Origin: Candidatus Cryptobacteroides choladohippi
Lineage (GTDB): Bacteria > Bacteroidota > Bacteroidia > Bacteroidales > UBA932
Reading direction: 5' to 3'
Assembly (NCBI GenBank): GCA_018065985.1
Contig: JAGHSF010000014.1
Location: 1-42,820 of the forward strand
DNA length: 42,820 bases
Below the pieces are notes generated by a model. That model had not been told where the DNA came from, ran no database searches, and saw nothing but the letters and a program-made list of their open reading frames with translations. Below, piece after piece: positions 1 to 9,473 of this stretch. The position numbers and the translations under genes were made by a program. Position 1 is the first letter of the stretch. Each line of letters begins with the position of its first letter.

Positions 1-912
1 ATCAACTTCGACCGTCCCGAGATGAAGGTCGAGTGCGACGAGAACGGCAAGCCCCTGCGCGTCTACCAGAAGATAAGCAAGGACGCCAACTTCCTGATCG
101 AGGAATTCATGCTCCTGGCGAACCGCACCGTGGCGGAGTTCATCGCCACCGGCGGGCAGATGAACGGAGTGCCGCAGAAAAACGCCAAGACTTTCGTGTA
201 CCGTGTCCACGGCGAGCCCAACCAGCTGAAGCTGGAGTCGCTGAAGACCTTTGCAAAGAGCTTCGGATACAAGATGGACGGCAGGCAGCTCAGCGGCCGG
301 GCAGCAGCCGACAGCCTCTCCGAACTGCTGAAACAGGCCGAGGGCAAGCCCGAATACGCAGCCTTCGAGAACCTGGCCCTCCGCGCCATGGCAAAGGCCG
401 TGTACGGCACCGAGAACATCGGTCACTACGGTCTCGCCTTCAAGTTCTACACGCATTTCACCTCCCCCATACGCCGCTACCCCGACCTCATGGTCCATCG
501 CCTTCTTGCAATGTACATGGACGGCGCTCCCAGCCAGAAGCAGGACAAGTATGAGCTGGAGTGCAAGCACGCATCAGACCGCGAGCTCGTGGCCGCCGAT
601 GCCGAACGCACCAGCACAAAATACAAGCTCGTGGAGTTCATGCAGGACAAGATAGGCAACGAATACGACGGAACAGTGTCCGGCATCACCGAATGGGGCA
701 TGTACGTCGAGATCGACGAGACCCACATCGAGGGCATGGTTCCGCTGAGGGCGATAAAGTCAGACTTCTTCGACTTCGACGAGGAACACTACCGCCTGGT
801 GGGAAAACGCTCCCGCAAGGTATACCGCCTTGGCGACAGGGTGCGCATCAAAGTGAAGGAGGCCAACCTCGAGCAGCGCCTCCTGGATTACGAACTGATT
901 GAACAACAATAA
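1..912 (+). CDS. rnr: Ribonuclease R, C-terminal part (5' end outside window)
   Basis: This is a processive 3'-to-5' exoribonuclease of the RNB (RNase II/R) family that degrades structured RNA in the cytoplasm. The frame is open from base 1, and the first in-frame ATG at 22 is internal, so the gene is cut by the window edge. The visible part holds the end of the RNB catalytic domain, including the family segment FTSPIRRYPDLMVHRLL near base 460. A C-terminal S1 RNA-binding domain follows from about base 655 to the stop (EYDGTVSGITEWGMYVEI onward). The stop lies 3 bases before the next start, so it is probably co-transcribed with the isomerase gene. The missing N-terminal cold-shock domains cannot be assessed. 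RNase R is preferred over RNase II because it is the usual Bacteroidota member. Confidence 0.93.
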   Translation: MNFDRPEMKVECDENGKPLRVYQKISKDANFLIEEFMLLANRTVAEFIATGGQMNGVPQKNAKTFVYRVHGEPNQLKLESLKTFAKSFGYKMDGRQLSGRAAADSLSELLKQAEGKPEYAAFENLALRAMAKAVYGTENIGHYGLAFKFYTHFTSPIRRYPDLMVHRLLAMYMDGAPSQKQDKYELECKHASDRELVAADAERTSTKYKLVEFMQDKIGNEYDGTVSGITEWGMYVEIDETHIEGMVPLRAIKSDFFDFDEEHYRLVGKRSRKVYRLGDRVRIKVKEANLEQRLLDYELIEQQ

Positions 913-915
913 ACA

Positions 916-1752
916 ATGTACAAATTCAACCCCATACTCAAGACCATGGTCTGGGGAACCGAGAGCTGGGTGCTCTCAGGCGTTCCCGGAAACGAATCGA
1001 CAATTGCAGAGGGCCCCGAAGCCGGAAAGAAGATCACTGACATCTGGCCCGGACAGTTCCCTCTCCTTATAAAGTTCATCGACGCACACAAGGACCTCAG
1101 CATCCAGGTTCATCCCAACGACGAGCTGGCTGCGGCACGCCACAACTGCAAGGGCAAGACCGAGATGTGGTACGTCATCGGAGCATCCGAGGGCGCACAC
1201 CTCCTGAGCGGGCTCAAGGAGAAGATCGACCCCGAAAAGTACGTCGAGCTCGTGGAGTCCGACCAGATCGTCTCAGTGCTCGCAAACTATGACGTGAAGC
1301 CCGGAGACGTGTTCTTCCTGCCCGCAGGACGCATCCACGCCATCGGGGGAGGCTGCTACATCGCAGAGATCCAGCAGACATCCGACATCACCTACCGCAT
1401 CTACGACTACGGCCGCATGGGTCTTGACGGAAAGCCCCGCCAGCTGCACACCCAGGAGGCCAAGGACGCCATAGACTACACCGTGTACGAGGACTACCGC
1501 ACCCACTATGTGGCAAAGCCCAACACCAACGTCGAGGTTGTGAAATGCCCGTTCTTCACCACATCGGTGCTCGAACTCGACCAGCCTTTCAAGGAGAAGG
1601 TGGAATCCGAATTCCTCATCGTGATGTGCCTGGAGGGAAGCTGCAGGATAGGAGGCACCACACTTGAAGCCGGACAGGCCGGGCTCCTTATGCACGAAGA
1701 CCTCGAAGTCGAGCCCTGCGGAAAGGTCAAGCTCATGACAACTCATTGCTAA
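916..1752 (+). CDS. manA: Class I mannose-6-phosphate isomerase
   Basis: This cytoplasmic zinc enzyme interconverts mannose 6-phosphate and fructose 6-phosphate, linking mannose metabolism and GDP-mannose supply to glycolysis. The 278-residue cupin protein shows the expected metal ligands: Q64 and H66 in SIQVHPND, E83 in KTEMWYVI and H141 in GRIHAIGGG. The catalytic arginine segment ITYRIYDYGR is at about 158-167. The length matches the short bacterial form rather than the roughly 390-residue E. coli type. The ATG lies 3 bases after the rnr stop and the next gene starts 18 bases downstream. With phosphoglycerate mutase following, the cluster looks like central carbon housekeeping. No separate promoter is visible. 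Confidence 0.93.
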   Translation: MYKFNPILKTMVWGTESWVLSGVPGNESTIAEGPEAGKKITDIWPGQFPLLIKFIDAHKDLSIQVHPNDELAAARHNCKGKTEMWYVIGASEGAHLLSGLKEKIDPEKYVELVESDQIVSVLANYDVKPGDVFFLPAGRIHAIGGGCYIAEIQQTSDITYRIYDYGRMGLDGKPRQLHTQEAKDAIDYTVYEDYRTHYVAKPNTNVEVVKCPFFTTSVLELDQPFKEKVESEFLIVMCLEGSCRIGGTTLEAGQAGLLMHEDLEVEPCGKVKLMTTHC

Positions 1753-1770
1753 TCAACAAAAAGAAACATA

Positions 1771-3291
1771 ATGAACAGAAAAGTACTTCTCATGATTCTC
1801 GACGGCTGGGGAGAAGGCCGCCAGGACGAGTCCAACGTAATCTATTCACAGGGGGCACCCTTCATCGAGAGCCTCCGTGCAAAATATCCCTATTCACACC
1901 TTCAGGCCTGCGGAGAGTACGTGGGTCTTCCCGACGGACAGATGGGCAACTCCGAAGTAGGTCACATGAACCTCGGAGCCGGCCGTGTCGTATATCAGGA
2001 CCTCGTGAAGATAAACATGGCATGCCGCGACCACAAGCTCATGCAGAACAAGGAGATAGCCGCCGCATACGAGTATGTGAAGAACAGCGGCAAGAAGCTC
2101 CACTTCTTCGGTCTGTGCTCTCACGGCGGCGTGCACTCTTCACTCAACCATCTCTATGAGTTCCTCGCAGAGGCAAAGAAGATGGGCCTCGAGGATGTAT
2201 ACGTCCACTGCTTCATGGACGGCCGCGACACCGACCCCCGCAGCGGCTACGGCTTCGTGGAGGAGCTTGAGCAGAAGATGAAGGAGACCACAGGCAAGGT
2301 TGCCACAGTCTGCGGACGCTTCTATGCAATGGACAGGGACAAGCGCTGGAACCGCGTAAAGGAAGCATATGACATGCTCGTCGAGGGCAAGGGCGCACAG
2401 TTCGAGTCGGCTCTCGAGGCAATCAAGGCCAGCTACGCCGAGGAAGTGACCGACGAATTCATCAAGCCCGTGGTCATCACAAAGGACGGCAAGCCGCTCG
2501 CAAAGGTGGAGGAAGGCGATGCAGTCATCTTCTACAACTTCCGCAACGACCGTGCACGCGAGCTCACCAACGTGCTCACACAGAACGATATGCCCGAGGA
2601 AGGCATGCACACCATGCCTCTCTACTACTGCTGCCTCACTCCTTATGACGCAAGCTTCAAGGGCCTGCACATCCTCTTCAACAAGGAGGAAGTGACCGAC
2701 ACCCTCGGAGAGACTGTCAGCAAGGCAGGCAAGAACCAGCTCAGAATCGCAGAGACCGAGAAGTACGCCCATGTGACATTCTTCTTCAACGGTGGCGGCG
2801 AGCAGCCTTTCGAGAACGAGGACAGCATCCTCGTGAACTCGCCCAAGGTGCCCACATACGACCTGCAGCCTGAGATGAGCGCCCTCGAGGTGACGGCCAA
2901 GCTCCTCGATGCAATACGCTCGGAGAAGGAAGACATGATCATCCTCAACTACGCCAACGGCGACATGATCGGCCACACCGGAGTCTACTCTGCAATACGC
3001 AACGCAGTAGCCACGGTTGACGGCTGCGTCGAATCGGTGGTGACCGCCGCAATCGAGCACGGATACGTGGTTCTCATCACTGCGGACCATGGCAACGCCG
3101 ACTACGCAGTCAACGAGGACGGCACGCCGAACACCGCACACTCACTCAACCCCGTCCAGTTCATCGTCGTGAACGCCGGAGACGAGGTGAAGACAGTAAA
3201 GGACGGAGCGCTCTGCAATGTTGCTCCCACCATCCTCAAGCTCATGGGCATTCCCCAGCCTGAGGCAATGACAGCAGAACCCCTCATCTAA
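1771..3291 (+). CDS. gpmI: 2,3-bisphosphoglycerate-independent phosphoglycerate mutase
   Basis: This enzyme interconverts 3- and 2-phosphoglycerate in glycolysis and gluconeogenesis through a phosphoserine intermediate. It belongs to the alkaline-phosphatase superfamily and needs two metal ions. The 506-residue length is typical. Visible motifs are the metal-binding D11 in LDGWGE, the catalytic S61 in [22 protein letters not shown] around 122-128 with H123, and FRNDRAREL for substrate binding. The C-terminal metal sites are [12 protein letters not shown] and TADHGNADY. The stop lies 5 bases before the ATG of the ABC transporter, so the two are probably co-transcribed. The start follows an A-rich stretch typical of Bacteroidota, where Shine-Dalgarno sequences are weak. 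Confidence 0.96.
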   Translation: MNRKVLLMILDGWGEGRQDESNVIYSQGAPFIESLRAKYPYSHLQACGEYVGLPDGQMGNSEVGHMNLGAGRVVYQDLVKINMACRDHKLMQNKEIAAAYEYVKNSGKKLHFFGLCSHGGVHSSLNHLYEFLAEAKKMGLEDVYVHCFMDGRDTDPRSGYGFVEELEQKMKETTGKVATVCGRFYAMDRDKRWNRVKEAYDMLVEGKGAQFESALEAIKASYAEEVTDEFIKPVVITKDGKPLAKVEEGDAVIFYNFRNDRARELTNVLTQNDMPEEGMHTMPLYYCCLTPYDASFKGLHILFNKEEVTDTLGETVSKAGKNQLRIAETEKYAHVTFFFNGGGEQPFENEDSILVNSPKVPTYDLQPEMSALEVTAKLLDAIRSEKEDMIILNYANGDMIGHTGVYSAIRNAVATVDGCVESVVTAAIEHGYVVLITADHGNADYAVNEDGTPNTAHSLNPVQFIVVNAGDEVKTVKDGALCNVAPTILKLMGIPQPEAMTAEPLI

Positions 3292-3296
3292 AGTTG

Positions 3297-6194
3297 ATGA
3301 ACGACATAGTTCTTACCAGTCTGCTGAACCTGTTTGCGCTTGTGGGCGCAAAACACAAGGTGGATGCAGGCAAGTCCCTGGATCTCGTGGAAGCGTACCT
3401 GAAACGCTACTACGGGATCAGGAACGTGTCTTCATACCTGCATCTCTACTCCGACCTCCGCGGCTTCTATGACGACTGCCCGGACCTCGACCACAAAACC
3501 ATCGTGGATGGCATATGCGCAGGTCTGAGACAGCGCGTAAGCGTCGACGACCAGTTGGCCGTGCTCCTTAGGCTGATGGAGTTCACGAAGATCGGAGCCG
3601 GCACCCTCGACCACGAGGATGGAATCTTCCTCGCCGTGGCAGAGAACTTCGGAGCCGGCAGGAAGGTCTATGATTCCTACGTGAACTTCGTGCTCGGAAG
3701 GGAGGCTGAAGACATCAGGACCCTGCCGTTCGGCAACGGCACCGTCAAGACTCTGTACAACCGCAGCACCAACACCCTCGTATTCTCATACGACGGAGAG
3801 GACATAGCCCTGATGAACGATGTGCCCGTGATAAACGGCATCTTCCAGGTATGGCAGCAGAGCGGAGTGCTCAAGTGCAAGAACTCGTCACCATTCTACT
3901 ACTCCACCGTCATGTCCCACTACGGGAATGATGAGGACAGGGGCAGAAAAGTCCAGCTTTGCGGAAGGGATGTGGAATTCAGGTTCCCGGGCTCGGACAA
4001 CGGAATCCATAATTTCAGCTTCACGCTTGAGAGCGGCCAGCTGGTTGCGATCATGGGCGGCAGCGGTGTGGGCAAGTCCACCCTTCTGAGCCTGCTGAAC
4101 GGCAGCCTGACACCCCAGAGCGGAAGCATAACCATCAACGGGCACGACATCTCGGAGCCCGGAGCCAAGGAACTGATAGGCTATGTGCCCCAGGACGACC
4201 TGCTTATCGAAGAGCTGACCGTGTATGAGAATCTCTGGTTCACTGCCAAGCTCTGCTTCGAGGGCATGCCTGAGGAAGAGATAGACCGCAAGGTCATGGC
4301 GGTGCTCACGAACCTCGGACTCGATGCCGCAAGGGACCTGAAGGTCGGATCGGCCATCAACAAGTTCATATCGGGCGGACAGAGAAAGAGGCTCAACATC
4401 GCCCTCGAGCTCATCAGGGAGCCGGCCATCCTCTTCCTTGACGAACCCACCTCGGGCCTGTCGTCGACAGACACCGAGAAAGTGGTGGGTCTGCTGAAGG
4501 GCCAGACGGAGAAAGGCAGGCTGATCGTGGTGAACATCCACCAGCCGTCATCCGACGTCTACAAGCTCTTCGACCGCCTGTGGCTGCTCGACAAGGGTGG
4601 ATACCCCATCTTCGACGGCAACCCCATCGAGGCGGTGTCATACTTCAAGCGCGCAGCGAACTACGCCGACGCCGAGACCTCCACATGCCCTTACTGCGGC
4701 AACGTGAACCCCGAGTCGATACTCAACATCATCGACGACACCAGCCTCGACAGCAAGGGAAACCGCACCGACACCCGAAAGGTCACCCCGAAGGAATGGC
4801 ACGAGCTTTACCTCGAGAACCGGGACGCATCACCGGAAGTGAAGGAAAGCCCGGTTCCGGAAACCGACCAGAAACGTCCCAACGTCTTCAAGCAGACAGC
4901 CATATTCCTCAGAAGGAACATCAGGGCCAAGATGTCCGACATGCAGTACATCCTGGTGACGCTGCTGGAGGCACCGGTTCTCGCATTCATCTGCGCCCTG
5001 CTCACCAGGTTTGTACCCGAGAGCGGAGTATACACGCTGATGGACAACAAGAACCTGCCGTCGTACCTGTTCATGGCCATCATCGTGTCGATCTTCCTCG
5101 GCATGTCCGGCAGCGCGGAGGAGATCATCAAGGACAGGGCGCTCCTCAAGAGAGAGAAGTTCCTTCACCTGTCGTACCAGAGCTACATCTGGTCAAAGAT
5201 GATATACATGGCCGCGGTATGCCTCGTGCAGACCGTGCTCTTCATCATTGTGGGCAATGTGCTCATAGGCATCAACGGCATGTTCTGGACATGGTGGCTG
5301 CTGCTCTTCGTGGTAGCCTTCCTGAGTTCCCTCATAGGACTGCTGCTGTCGCAGTGCCTGAATTCAGTCGTGTCCATCTACATCACCATACCGGTGCTGC
5401 TGATCCCCCAGATCCTGCTGTGCGGCCTCGTGGTGCATTTCGACGACCTCAACTCACAGAGCAAGACGGGTAACGTTCCTTTGATAGGCGACGTGATACC
5501 TTCACGCTGGGCTTACGAGGCCCTTGCCGTCGCAACATTCTCGATGAACGACTATGAGAGCATGGCTTTCGAGAAGGAGTGCGAGAAGTTCAGCTGCCAG
5601 TTCTACGAGAAGCGCTACATCTACGAACTGCAGTCACGCCTGGAGACGATACAGGAAGATATCAAAAGCGGAGACACCCCCGATCCCATACACATGCAGG
5701 TGCTCAGAAAAGGCATGGAGTGCCTCTGCAGGATGACAGGACTCGAGCCCTACGCCGGGGACTGGAGCTATCCCTCTCTTGACGCCTACCTCGACAATTG
5801 CGCACGCACACTGTCCGCCAGGGGCAACAAGCTCACCCTGGAGGTGGACAGCATATACACAAGATACTCCCGCGAGTTCGGAAAGGACAGACTCGCAAAC
5901 CTCAAGAAGAACAACTACAATCTGCAGCTCGAGAACCTCGTGGTAAACAGGACGGCCAATGCCTTCCTTGCCGTGATCGACGACACGATAGTTCCCAAAG
6001 TCGGCCAGATATACCTCGCGCCCATGACAAGAAACGGCCGCGCGCCTTTCTACAGCGGATACAAGTATCTGGGTGACAGGAAGATACCCACATACGCATT
6101 CAACATGTATGTACTGCTGCTGATGTGCGTATTGCTGTCGGTGTGCCTGCTGTGCAATGTGCCGGGCCGATTTGTTCAGAAAGAAAATTTATAG
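3297..6194 (+). CDS. ABCG-like ABC transporter: fused ATPase and ABC-2 permease with long N-terminal extension
   Basis: This 965-residue half-transporter carries its nucleotide-binding domain ahead of the membrane domain, the order found in eukaryotic ABCG proteins. Residues 1-130 are helical and resemble a TerB-like module (RLMEFTKIGAGTLDHEDGIF). The ATPase has Walker A GGSGVGKST at about 254-262, signature SGGQRKRLNI near 359, Walker B ILFLDEPTSG near 380 and an H-loop NIHQPSSDVY near 412. A linker with CPYCGNVNPES follows near 463. At least five hydrophobic segments lie between about 555 and 720, with another at the C-terminus, and a large hydrophilic insertion of roughly 740-920 lies between them. 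The substrate is unknown. I prefer ATG 3297; a TTG at 3294 would add one residue. Confidence 0.88.
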   Translation: MNDIVLTSLLNLFALVGAKHKVDAGKSLDLVEAYLKRYYGIRNVSSYLHLYSDLRGFYDDCPDLDHKTIVDGICAGLRQRVSVDDQLAVLLRLMEFTKIGAGTLDHEDGIFLAVAENFGAGRKVYDSYVNFVLGREAEDIRTLPFGNGTVKTLYNRSTNTLVFSYDGEDIALMNDVPVINGIFQVWQQSGVLKCKNSSPFYYSTVMSHYGNDEDRGRKVQLCGRDVEFRFPGSDNGIHNFSFTLESGQLVAIMGGSGVGKSTLLSLLNGSLTPQSGSITINGHDISEPGAKELIGYVPQDDLLIEELTVYENLWFTAKLCFEGMPEEEIDRKVMAVLTNLGLDAARDLKVGSAINKFISGGQRKRLNIALELIREPAILFLDEPTSGLSSTDTEKVVGLLKGQTEKGRLIVVNIHQPSSDVYKLFDRLWLLDKGGYPIFDGNPIEAVSYFKRAANYADAETSTCPYCGNVNPESILNIIDDTSLDSKGNRTDTRKVTPKEWHELYLENRDASPEVKESPVPETDQKRPNVFKQTAIFLRRNIRAKMSDMQYILVTLLEAPVLAFICALLTRFVPESGVYTLMDNKNLPSYLFMAIIVSIFLGMSGSAEEIIKDRALLKREKFLHLSYQSYIWSKMIYMAAVCLVQTVLFIIVGNVLIGINGMFWTWWLLLFVVAFLSSLIGLLLSQCLNSVVSIYITIPVLLIPQILLCGLVVHFDDLNSQSKTGNVPLIGDVIPSRWAYEALAVATFSMNDYESMAFEKECEKFSCQFYEKRYIYELQSRLETIQEDIKSGDTPDPIHMQVLRKGMECLCRMTGLEPYAGDWSYPSLDAYLDNCARTLSARGNKLTLEVDSIYTRYSREFGKDRLANLKKNNYNLQLENLVVNRTANAFLAVIDDTIVPKVGQIYLAPMTRNGRAPFYSGYKYLGDRKIPTYAFNMYVLLLMCVLLSVCLLCNVPGRFVQKENL

Positions 6195-6202
6195 TAATTT
6201 TG
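6171..6202 (+). promoter_or_regulatory. Canonical Bacteroidota promoter for the 6234 lipoprotein gene
   Basis: TTTG (6171-6174) and TAATTTTG (6195-6202) are separated by 20 bases, an exact match to the -33/-7 pattern. The -33 element lies inside the end of the ABC transporter gene, whose stop codon is 6192-6194. Transcription should start near 6207, giving a leader of about 27 bases. The match to consensus suggests strong, constitutive expression. Confidence 0.8.
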
Positions 6203-6233
6203 TGCGTTTAAGGAAATTGTAATTCAAATCAAT

Positions 6234-7064
6234 ATGAAAAAAGTACTCTATGCCGTTTTGGCTTTTGCAGTGATTCTCTCCGCAGCATCATGCAAGAACA
6301 ACAAGAAGCAGAAGGCTCAGGAAGCCGAGGCTGTTGACTATTCAGAGGCTACTGCCGAGAAGATTCTTGCCGACGAAATCGACGTCGATCTCGCAAATCT
6401 CGTCGAGTCTGCAAAGAAGATCAAGCCCGTCGCATTCCTCAAGACCAAGAAGGACGGCAAACTCGTTCTCTCTGACAAGGAGAAGAAGGTGAAGCCCGAC
6501 TATCTCCTCACTCCCGATGCAGCAAACGAGCTCGTTACCCTCAGCCAGAAGTACCGCGCAGTCGGCATGCTCACATCAGACAAGATCGTTGCAGAGCTCT
6601 ACGAGATGCCTACAACCATCTTCGACGAGGCAATCTTCAAGCTTCTCAAGGACATAAACGATCCCGCCCTCGAGGCTTTCTTCACTCTTCCTCCCCTGGA
6701 CGTAGAGACCAACCGCGAGGCATTCGCAACATTCGTTGACGACGAGTACAACGAGGGACGCATCAACTTCTTCTGGGAAGGCATCGCAGCTCTTACGGTA
6801 GAGCAGGTTTACATCCTCACCCAGAACATCGACAAGTTCCTTCCCGCTTTCAACGACGAGACAGCAGCCGACATCACCTACAACTTCGTATGTCTGCACG
6901 ACGGTCTTACAAAGACAGTCAACGCTTCTCCCGAGATGGAGAGCCTGAACGAGATCCTTGCCCCTCTCTACGTGATCAACGCCATCACTGTTGATGAGCT
7001 CAAGGGACAGCTCGAGCAGGTCAAGGAGGACGTCAAGAAGACTCGCAACCAGCTCCTCAAGTAA
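6234..7064 (+). CDS. Lipoprotein of unknown function
   Basis: I do not recognise this 276-residue protein. It starts with a lipoprotein signal peptide whose lipobox LSAASC puts the acylated cysteine at residue 20, so the mature protein is anchored in the envelope. A lysine- and acid-rich linker (KNNKKQKAQEAEAVD) follows. The remainder looks mostly alpha-helical, with no transmembrane segment and no recognisable catalytic motif. The C-terminal 25 residues are highly charged and may form a coiled coil (ELKGQLEQVKEDVKKTRNQ). It has its own consensus promoter and a terminator immediately downstream, so it is monocistronic and probably abundant. A structural or chaperone-like envelope role is possible, but that is a guess. 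Confidence 0.85.
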   Translation: MKKVLYAVLAFAVILSAASCKNNKKQKAQEAEAVDYSEATAEKILADEIDVDLANLVESAKKIKPVAFLKTKKDGKLVLSDKEKKVKPDYLLTPDAANELVTLSQKYRAVGMLTSDKIVAELYEMPTTIFDEAIFKLLKDINDPALEAFFTLPPLDVETNREAFATFVDDEYNEGRINFFWEGIAALTVEQVYILTQNIDKFLPAFNDETAADITYNFVCLHDGLTKTVNASPEMESLNEILAPLYVINAITVDELKGQLEQVKEDVKKTRNQLLK

Positions 7065-7109
7065 GAAAGACAATCCTACACGTCGAGGCGGCACGCCTCC
7101 TCTGGAATC

Positions 7110-7157
7110 AAATCGGGGTCGACCAGATTGGTCGGCCTCGATTTATTTGTATTTATT
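7110..7157 (+). terminator. Rho-independent terminator after the 6234 lipoprotein gene
   Basis: An inverted repeat at 7110-7144 pairs AAATCGGGGTCGACCA with TGGTCGGCCTCGATTT (two imperfect positions, 3-base loop). The T-rich run ATTTGTATTTATTT follows. It lies 46 bases after the stop codon. Confidence 0.75.
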
Positions 7158-7394
7158 TGAGCGCGGACGTGTTTCAGAAACTGCTGATATATAGAGAGAT
7201 ACACAAAAGTGATGTTGCAAATCCATACACCGGAAATTCATAAGTATGTGAAATACAATGCTTTGTATTCCACGCTACCAACCATCCCCTTTCCCTGGTG
7301 ATGGCAGAAAAAAGTGTGCACCTTGCGGAGACCTGTGAAGGTTAACAATATGCTGACGCGCAGCAATGCGGCAGCCGCTGCCGAGCTCCGCTCA
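7158..7394. other. Intergenic stretch without recognisable gene
   Basis: This gap lies between two genes whose 3' ends face each other. I find no convincing ORF, tRNA or promoter. A small perfect hairpin, GGCAGC-C-GCTGCC, sits at 7370-7382, close to the terminator of the minus-strand operon. The rest shows no structure I can name. Confidence 0.5.
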
Positions 7395-7430
7395 TAAAAA
7401 GAAGAGGCCGACCCTTTCAGGCGACCTCTC
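7395..7430 (-). terminator. Rho-independent terminator of the nuclease/peptidase operon
   Basis: Read on the minus strand, AGAGGTCG (7429-7422) pairs with CGGCCTCT (7410-7403) with one wobble. It is followed by the T-rich run TTCTTTTTAT. It lies 28 bases after the stop of the M3 peptidase gene, the last gene of the operon. Confidence 0.7.
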
Positions 7431-7457
7431 GATTTGTATCATATGGAGCAGAAGCTG

Positions 7458-9473
7458 CTATTTCAGTCCCCTGGCGCGGAGGAGAGCTCCGGAATCGGGA
7501 TCGGCACCGCGGAAGCGCTTGTAGAGGACCATGGGCTCTTCGCTGCCACCCATCTCGAGGACATTGTGGCGGAAGCTCATTGCAGTCTCCTTGTCGAAGA
7601 TGCCCTTCTGCCTGAAGAGCTCGAATGCATCCTTGTCGAGGACCTCGGCCCAAAGGTAGCTGTAGTAGCCTGCGCTGTAGCCGCTGGAACCGAAGATGTG
7701 GTTGAAATACGTACTGCGGTAGCGGGGGATGATCTGGCCGATCAGGCCCATCTCTGCGCAGACTTTCTGCTCGAAGGCATTCACGTCGATTCCCTCAACG
7801 GAGCTGAGTTCGTGCCACTTCATGTCGAGGATCGACGCAGCGCAGAGCTCACCGGTAGTGAATCCCTGGTTGAAGTTTGCAGCGGCCTGAACCTTTTCCA
7901 CGAGCTCATCCGGGATCACCTCACCGGTCTCGTAGTGGAACGCGTATGTTGCAAGCACCTCGGGTTCGAATGCCCAGTTCTCGTTGATCTGGCTGGGAAG
8001 CTCCACAAAGTCGCGCTTGACGCTGGTACCGCTGGTTGACTTGTATGTACACTGTGAGAGGAGGCCGTGCAGGGCATGGCCGAACTCGTGGAACATGGTC
8101 TCAACCTGGTCGATGGTCAGGAGCGCGGGAGCATCTGCAGAAGGCTTGTTGAAGTTGCCTACATTCACGATGACAGGGCGGATGTTGTTGCCGTCGGCAT
8201 CCTTGTACTGGCTCACGAAGTTGGTCATCCAGGCACCAGCCCTCTTGCTGTCACGCGGGTAGTAGTCGGTGATGATGACACCGATGAGCGAGCCGTCGGC
8301 ATCGGTAACCTTGAATGCCTCGCACTCCGGGTTGTAAAGCTTCGCGTCGGTGATGGGCTCGAACTGGATGCCGTACAGACGGGATGCATTGCCGAACACT
8401 CCGGCACGGACGTTCTCCATCTTGAAGTATTTCATCACCTCTGACTCGTCAAGGGCATAGCGCGCCTTGCGCACACGCTCGGCATAGTACATATAGTCCC
8501 ATGGCTGGATTGTGCTGCCTGCGGGAACGATGCCGGCCGCAATATCCTCGTCCATGACTTTCTGCATGTCGGCGACCTCCTCCTTTGCTCGGGCCATAGC
8601 TGCATCCATGATACCGGCGAGGAAGGCATCCACCGTCTCGGGATTGCCTGCCATCTTGTTGTGAAGTATCCACTCGGCAGGGTTGGCGTAGCCTAAAAGC
8701 TTCGCCTTCTCGATGCGGAGCTCCATGATACGCAGGACGTTTGCCTTGTTGTCCTTCTCATTGCCGTTGTTGCCGCGCATGGAGTAGCCCTTGAACACCT
8801 TCTCACGCAGTTCGCGGTCCTCGATGGAGGCCATCTGGTCATAGTAGTTGGCAACCGAGAAACCGAACTCCGCCTTGAAGGCGTTGCTCTCGTCAAGAAG
8901 GTTGTTGCCGAACACGAGAGCGAGGGAGGCAAGCTCGCTGTTGATTTCCTTGAGGCGCTTCTGGGAAGCCTCGTCCAGACCGATGCCGTTGTTGATGAAG
9001 GACTCGTACATATCCTTGAGGAGCATCTGCTGTTCGCGGTTCAGACCACTCTGGTCCGCTTCGTACACAGCCTTCACACGCTCGAAGAAAGCGGGATTCA
9101 TGAAGATGTTGTCGCTGTGCTCGGAGATGAGCGGCATGGCCTCCTCGACTATCCTGTTGAGCTCATCGGACGCATCCGACTCGCTGATGTTGAAGAGCAC
9201 GTTGCTCACCTTGTCGAGAAGGGCGCCGGAGCGGTCGAAAGCGACCACGGTATTCTCGAAATCGGGAGCTTCTGGGTTGTCGATTATGGCCTGGATCTCT
9301 GCGGTCTGCTCTGCTATGCCGACCTTGACTGCAGGGAGATAGTCGGCGTTTGTGATCTTGTCGAACGGCGGTATGCCGTACGGGGTGTTCCATTCCGTCA
9401 AGAACGGATTCTGCTGGTTTGCGCAAGCGCAGCATGCGAATGCCATAGCCATTGTGATGATTGTCCTTTTCAT
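7458..9473 (-). CDS. M3 family metallopeptidase (peptidyl-dipeptidase Dcp-like lipoprotein)
   Basis: This 671-residue zinc peptidase of family M3 (thimet oligopeptidase/Dcp) cleaves oligopeptides, typically releasing C-terminal dipeptides. The zinc site HEFGH is at about 462-466, with the third ligand E491 in DFVELPSQ 25 residues later, as in the family. The C-terminal substrate region has FNHIFGSSGYSAGYYSYLW. The N-terminus (MKRTIITMAMAFACCAC) is a lipoprotein-type signal, so the enzyme is probably periplasmic or surface-anchored. The length fits the family. Its ATG overlaps the DUF5689 stop by one base (TAATG), implying translational coupling. It is the last gene of a five-gene operon. Its role beside two nucleases is unclear; it may digest peptides or process exported proteins. 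Confidence 0.92.
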   Translation of the reverse strand: MKRTIITMAMAFACCACANQQNPFLTEWNTPYGIPPFDKITNADYLPAVKVGIAEQTAEIQAIIDNPEAPDFENTVVAFDRSGALLDKVSNVLFNISESDASDELNRIVEEAMPLISEHSDNIFMNPAFFERVKAVYEADQSGLNREQQMLLKDMYESFINNGIGLDEASQKRLKEINSELASLALVFGNNLLDESNAFKAEFGFSVANYYDQMASIEDRELREKVFKGYSMRGNNGNEKDNKANVLRIMELRIEKAKLLGYANPAEWILHNKMAGNPETVDAFLAGIMDAAMARAKEEVADMQKVMDEDIAAGIVPAGSTIQPWDYMYYAERVRKARYALDESEVMKYFKMENVRAGVFGNASRLYGIQFEPITDAKLYNPECEAFKVTDADGSLIGVIITDYYPRDSKRAGAWMTNFVSQYKDADGNNIRPVIVNVGNFNKPSADAPALLTIDQVETMFHEFGHALHGLLSQCTYKSTSGTSVKRDFVELPSQINENWAFEPEVLATYAFHYETGEVIPDELVEKVQAAANFNQGFTTGELCAASILDMKWHELSSVEGIDVNAFEQKVCAEMGLIGQIIPRYRSTYFNHIFGSSGYSAGYYSYLWAEVLDKDAFELFRQKGIFDKETAMSFRHNVLEMGGSEEPMVLYKRFRGADPDSGALLRARGLK

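Noticed and set aside
2140..3141. 333-codon minus-strand ORF opposite gpmI
   Set aside because: gpmI is complete with all catalytic motifs; the antisense product is Val/His/Cys-rich with no motif.
7158..7394. Possible small RNA or tRNA remnant between the facing 3' ends
   Set aside because: No cloverleaf, promoter or conserved motif could be recognised; only a short hairpin is visible.
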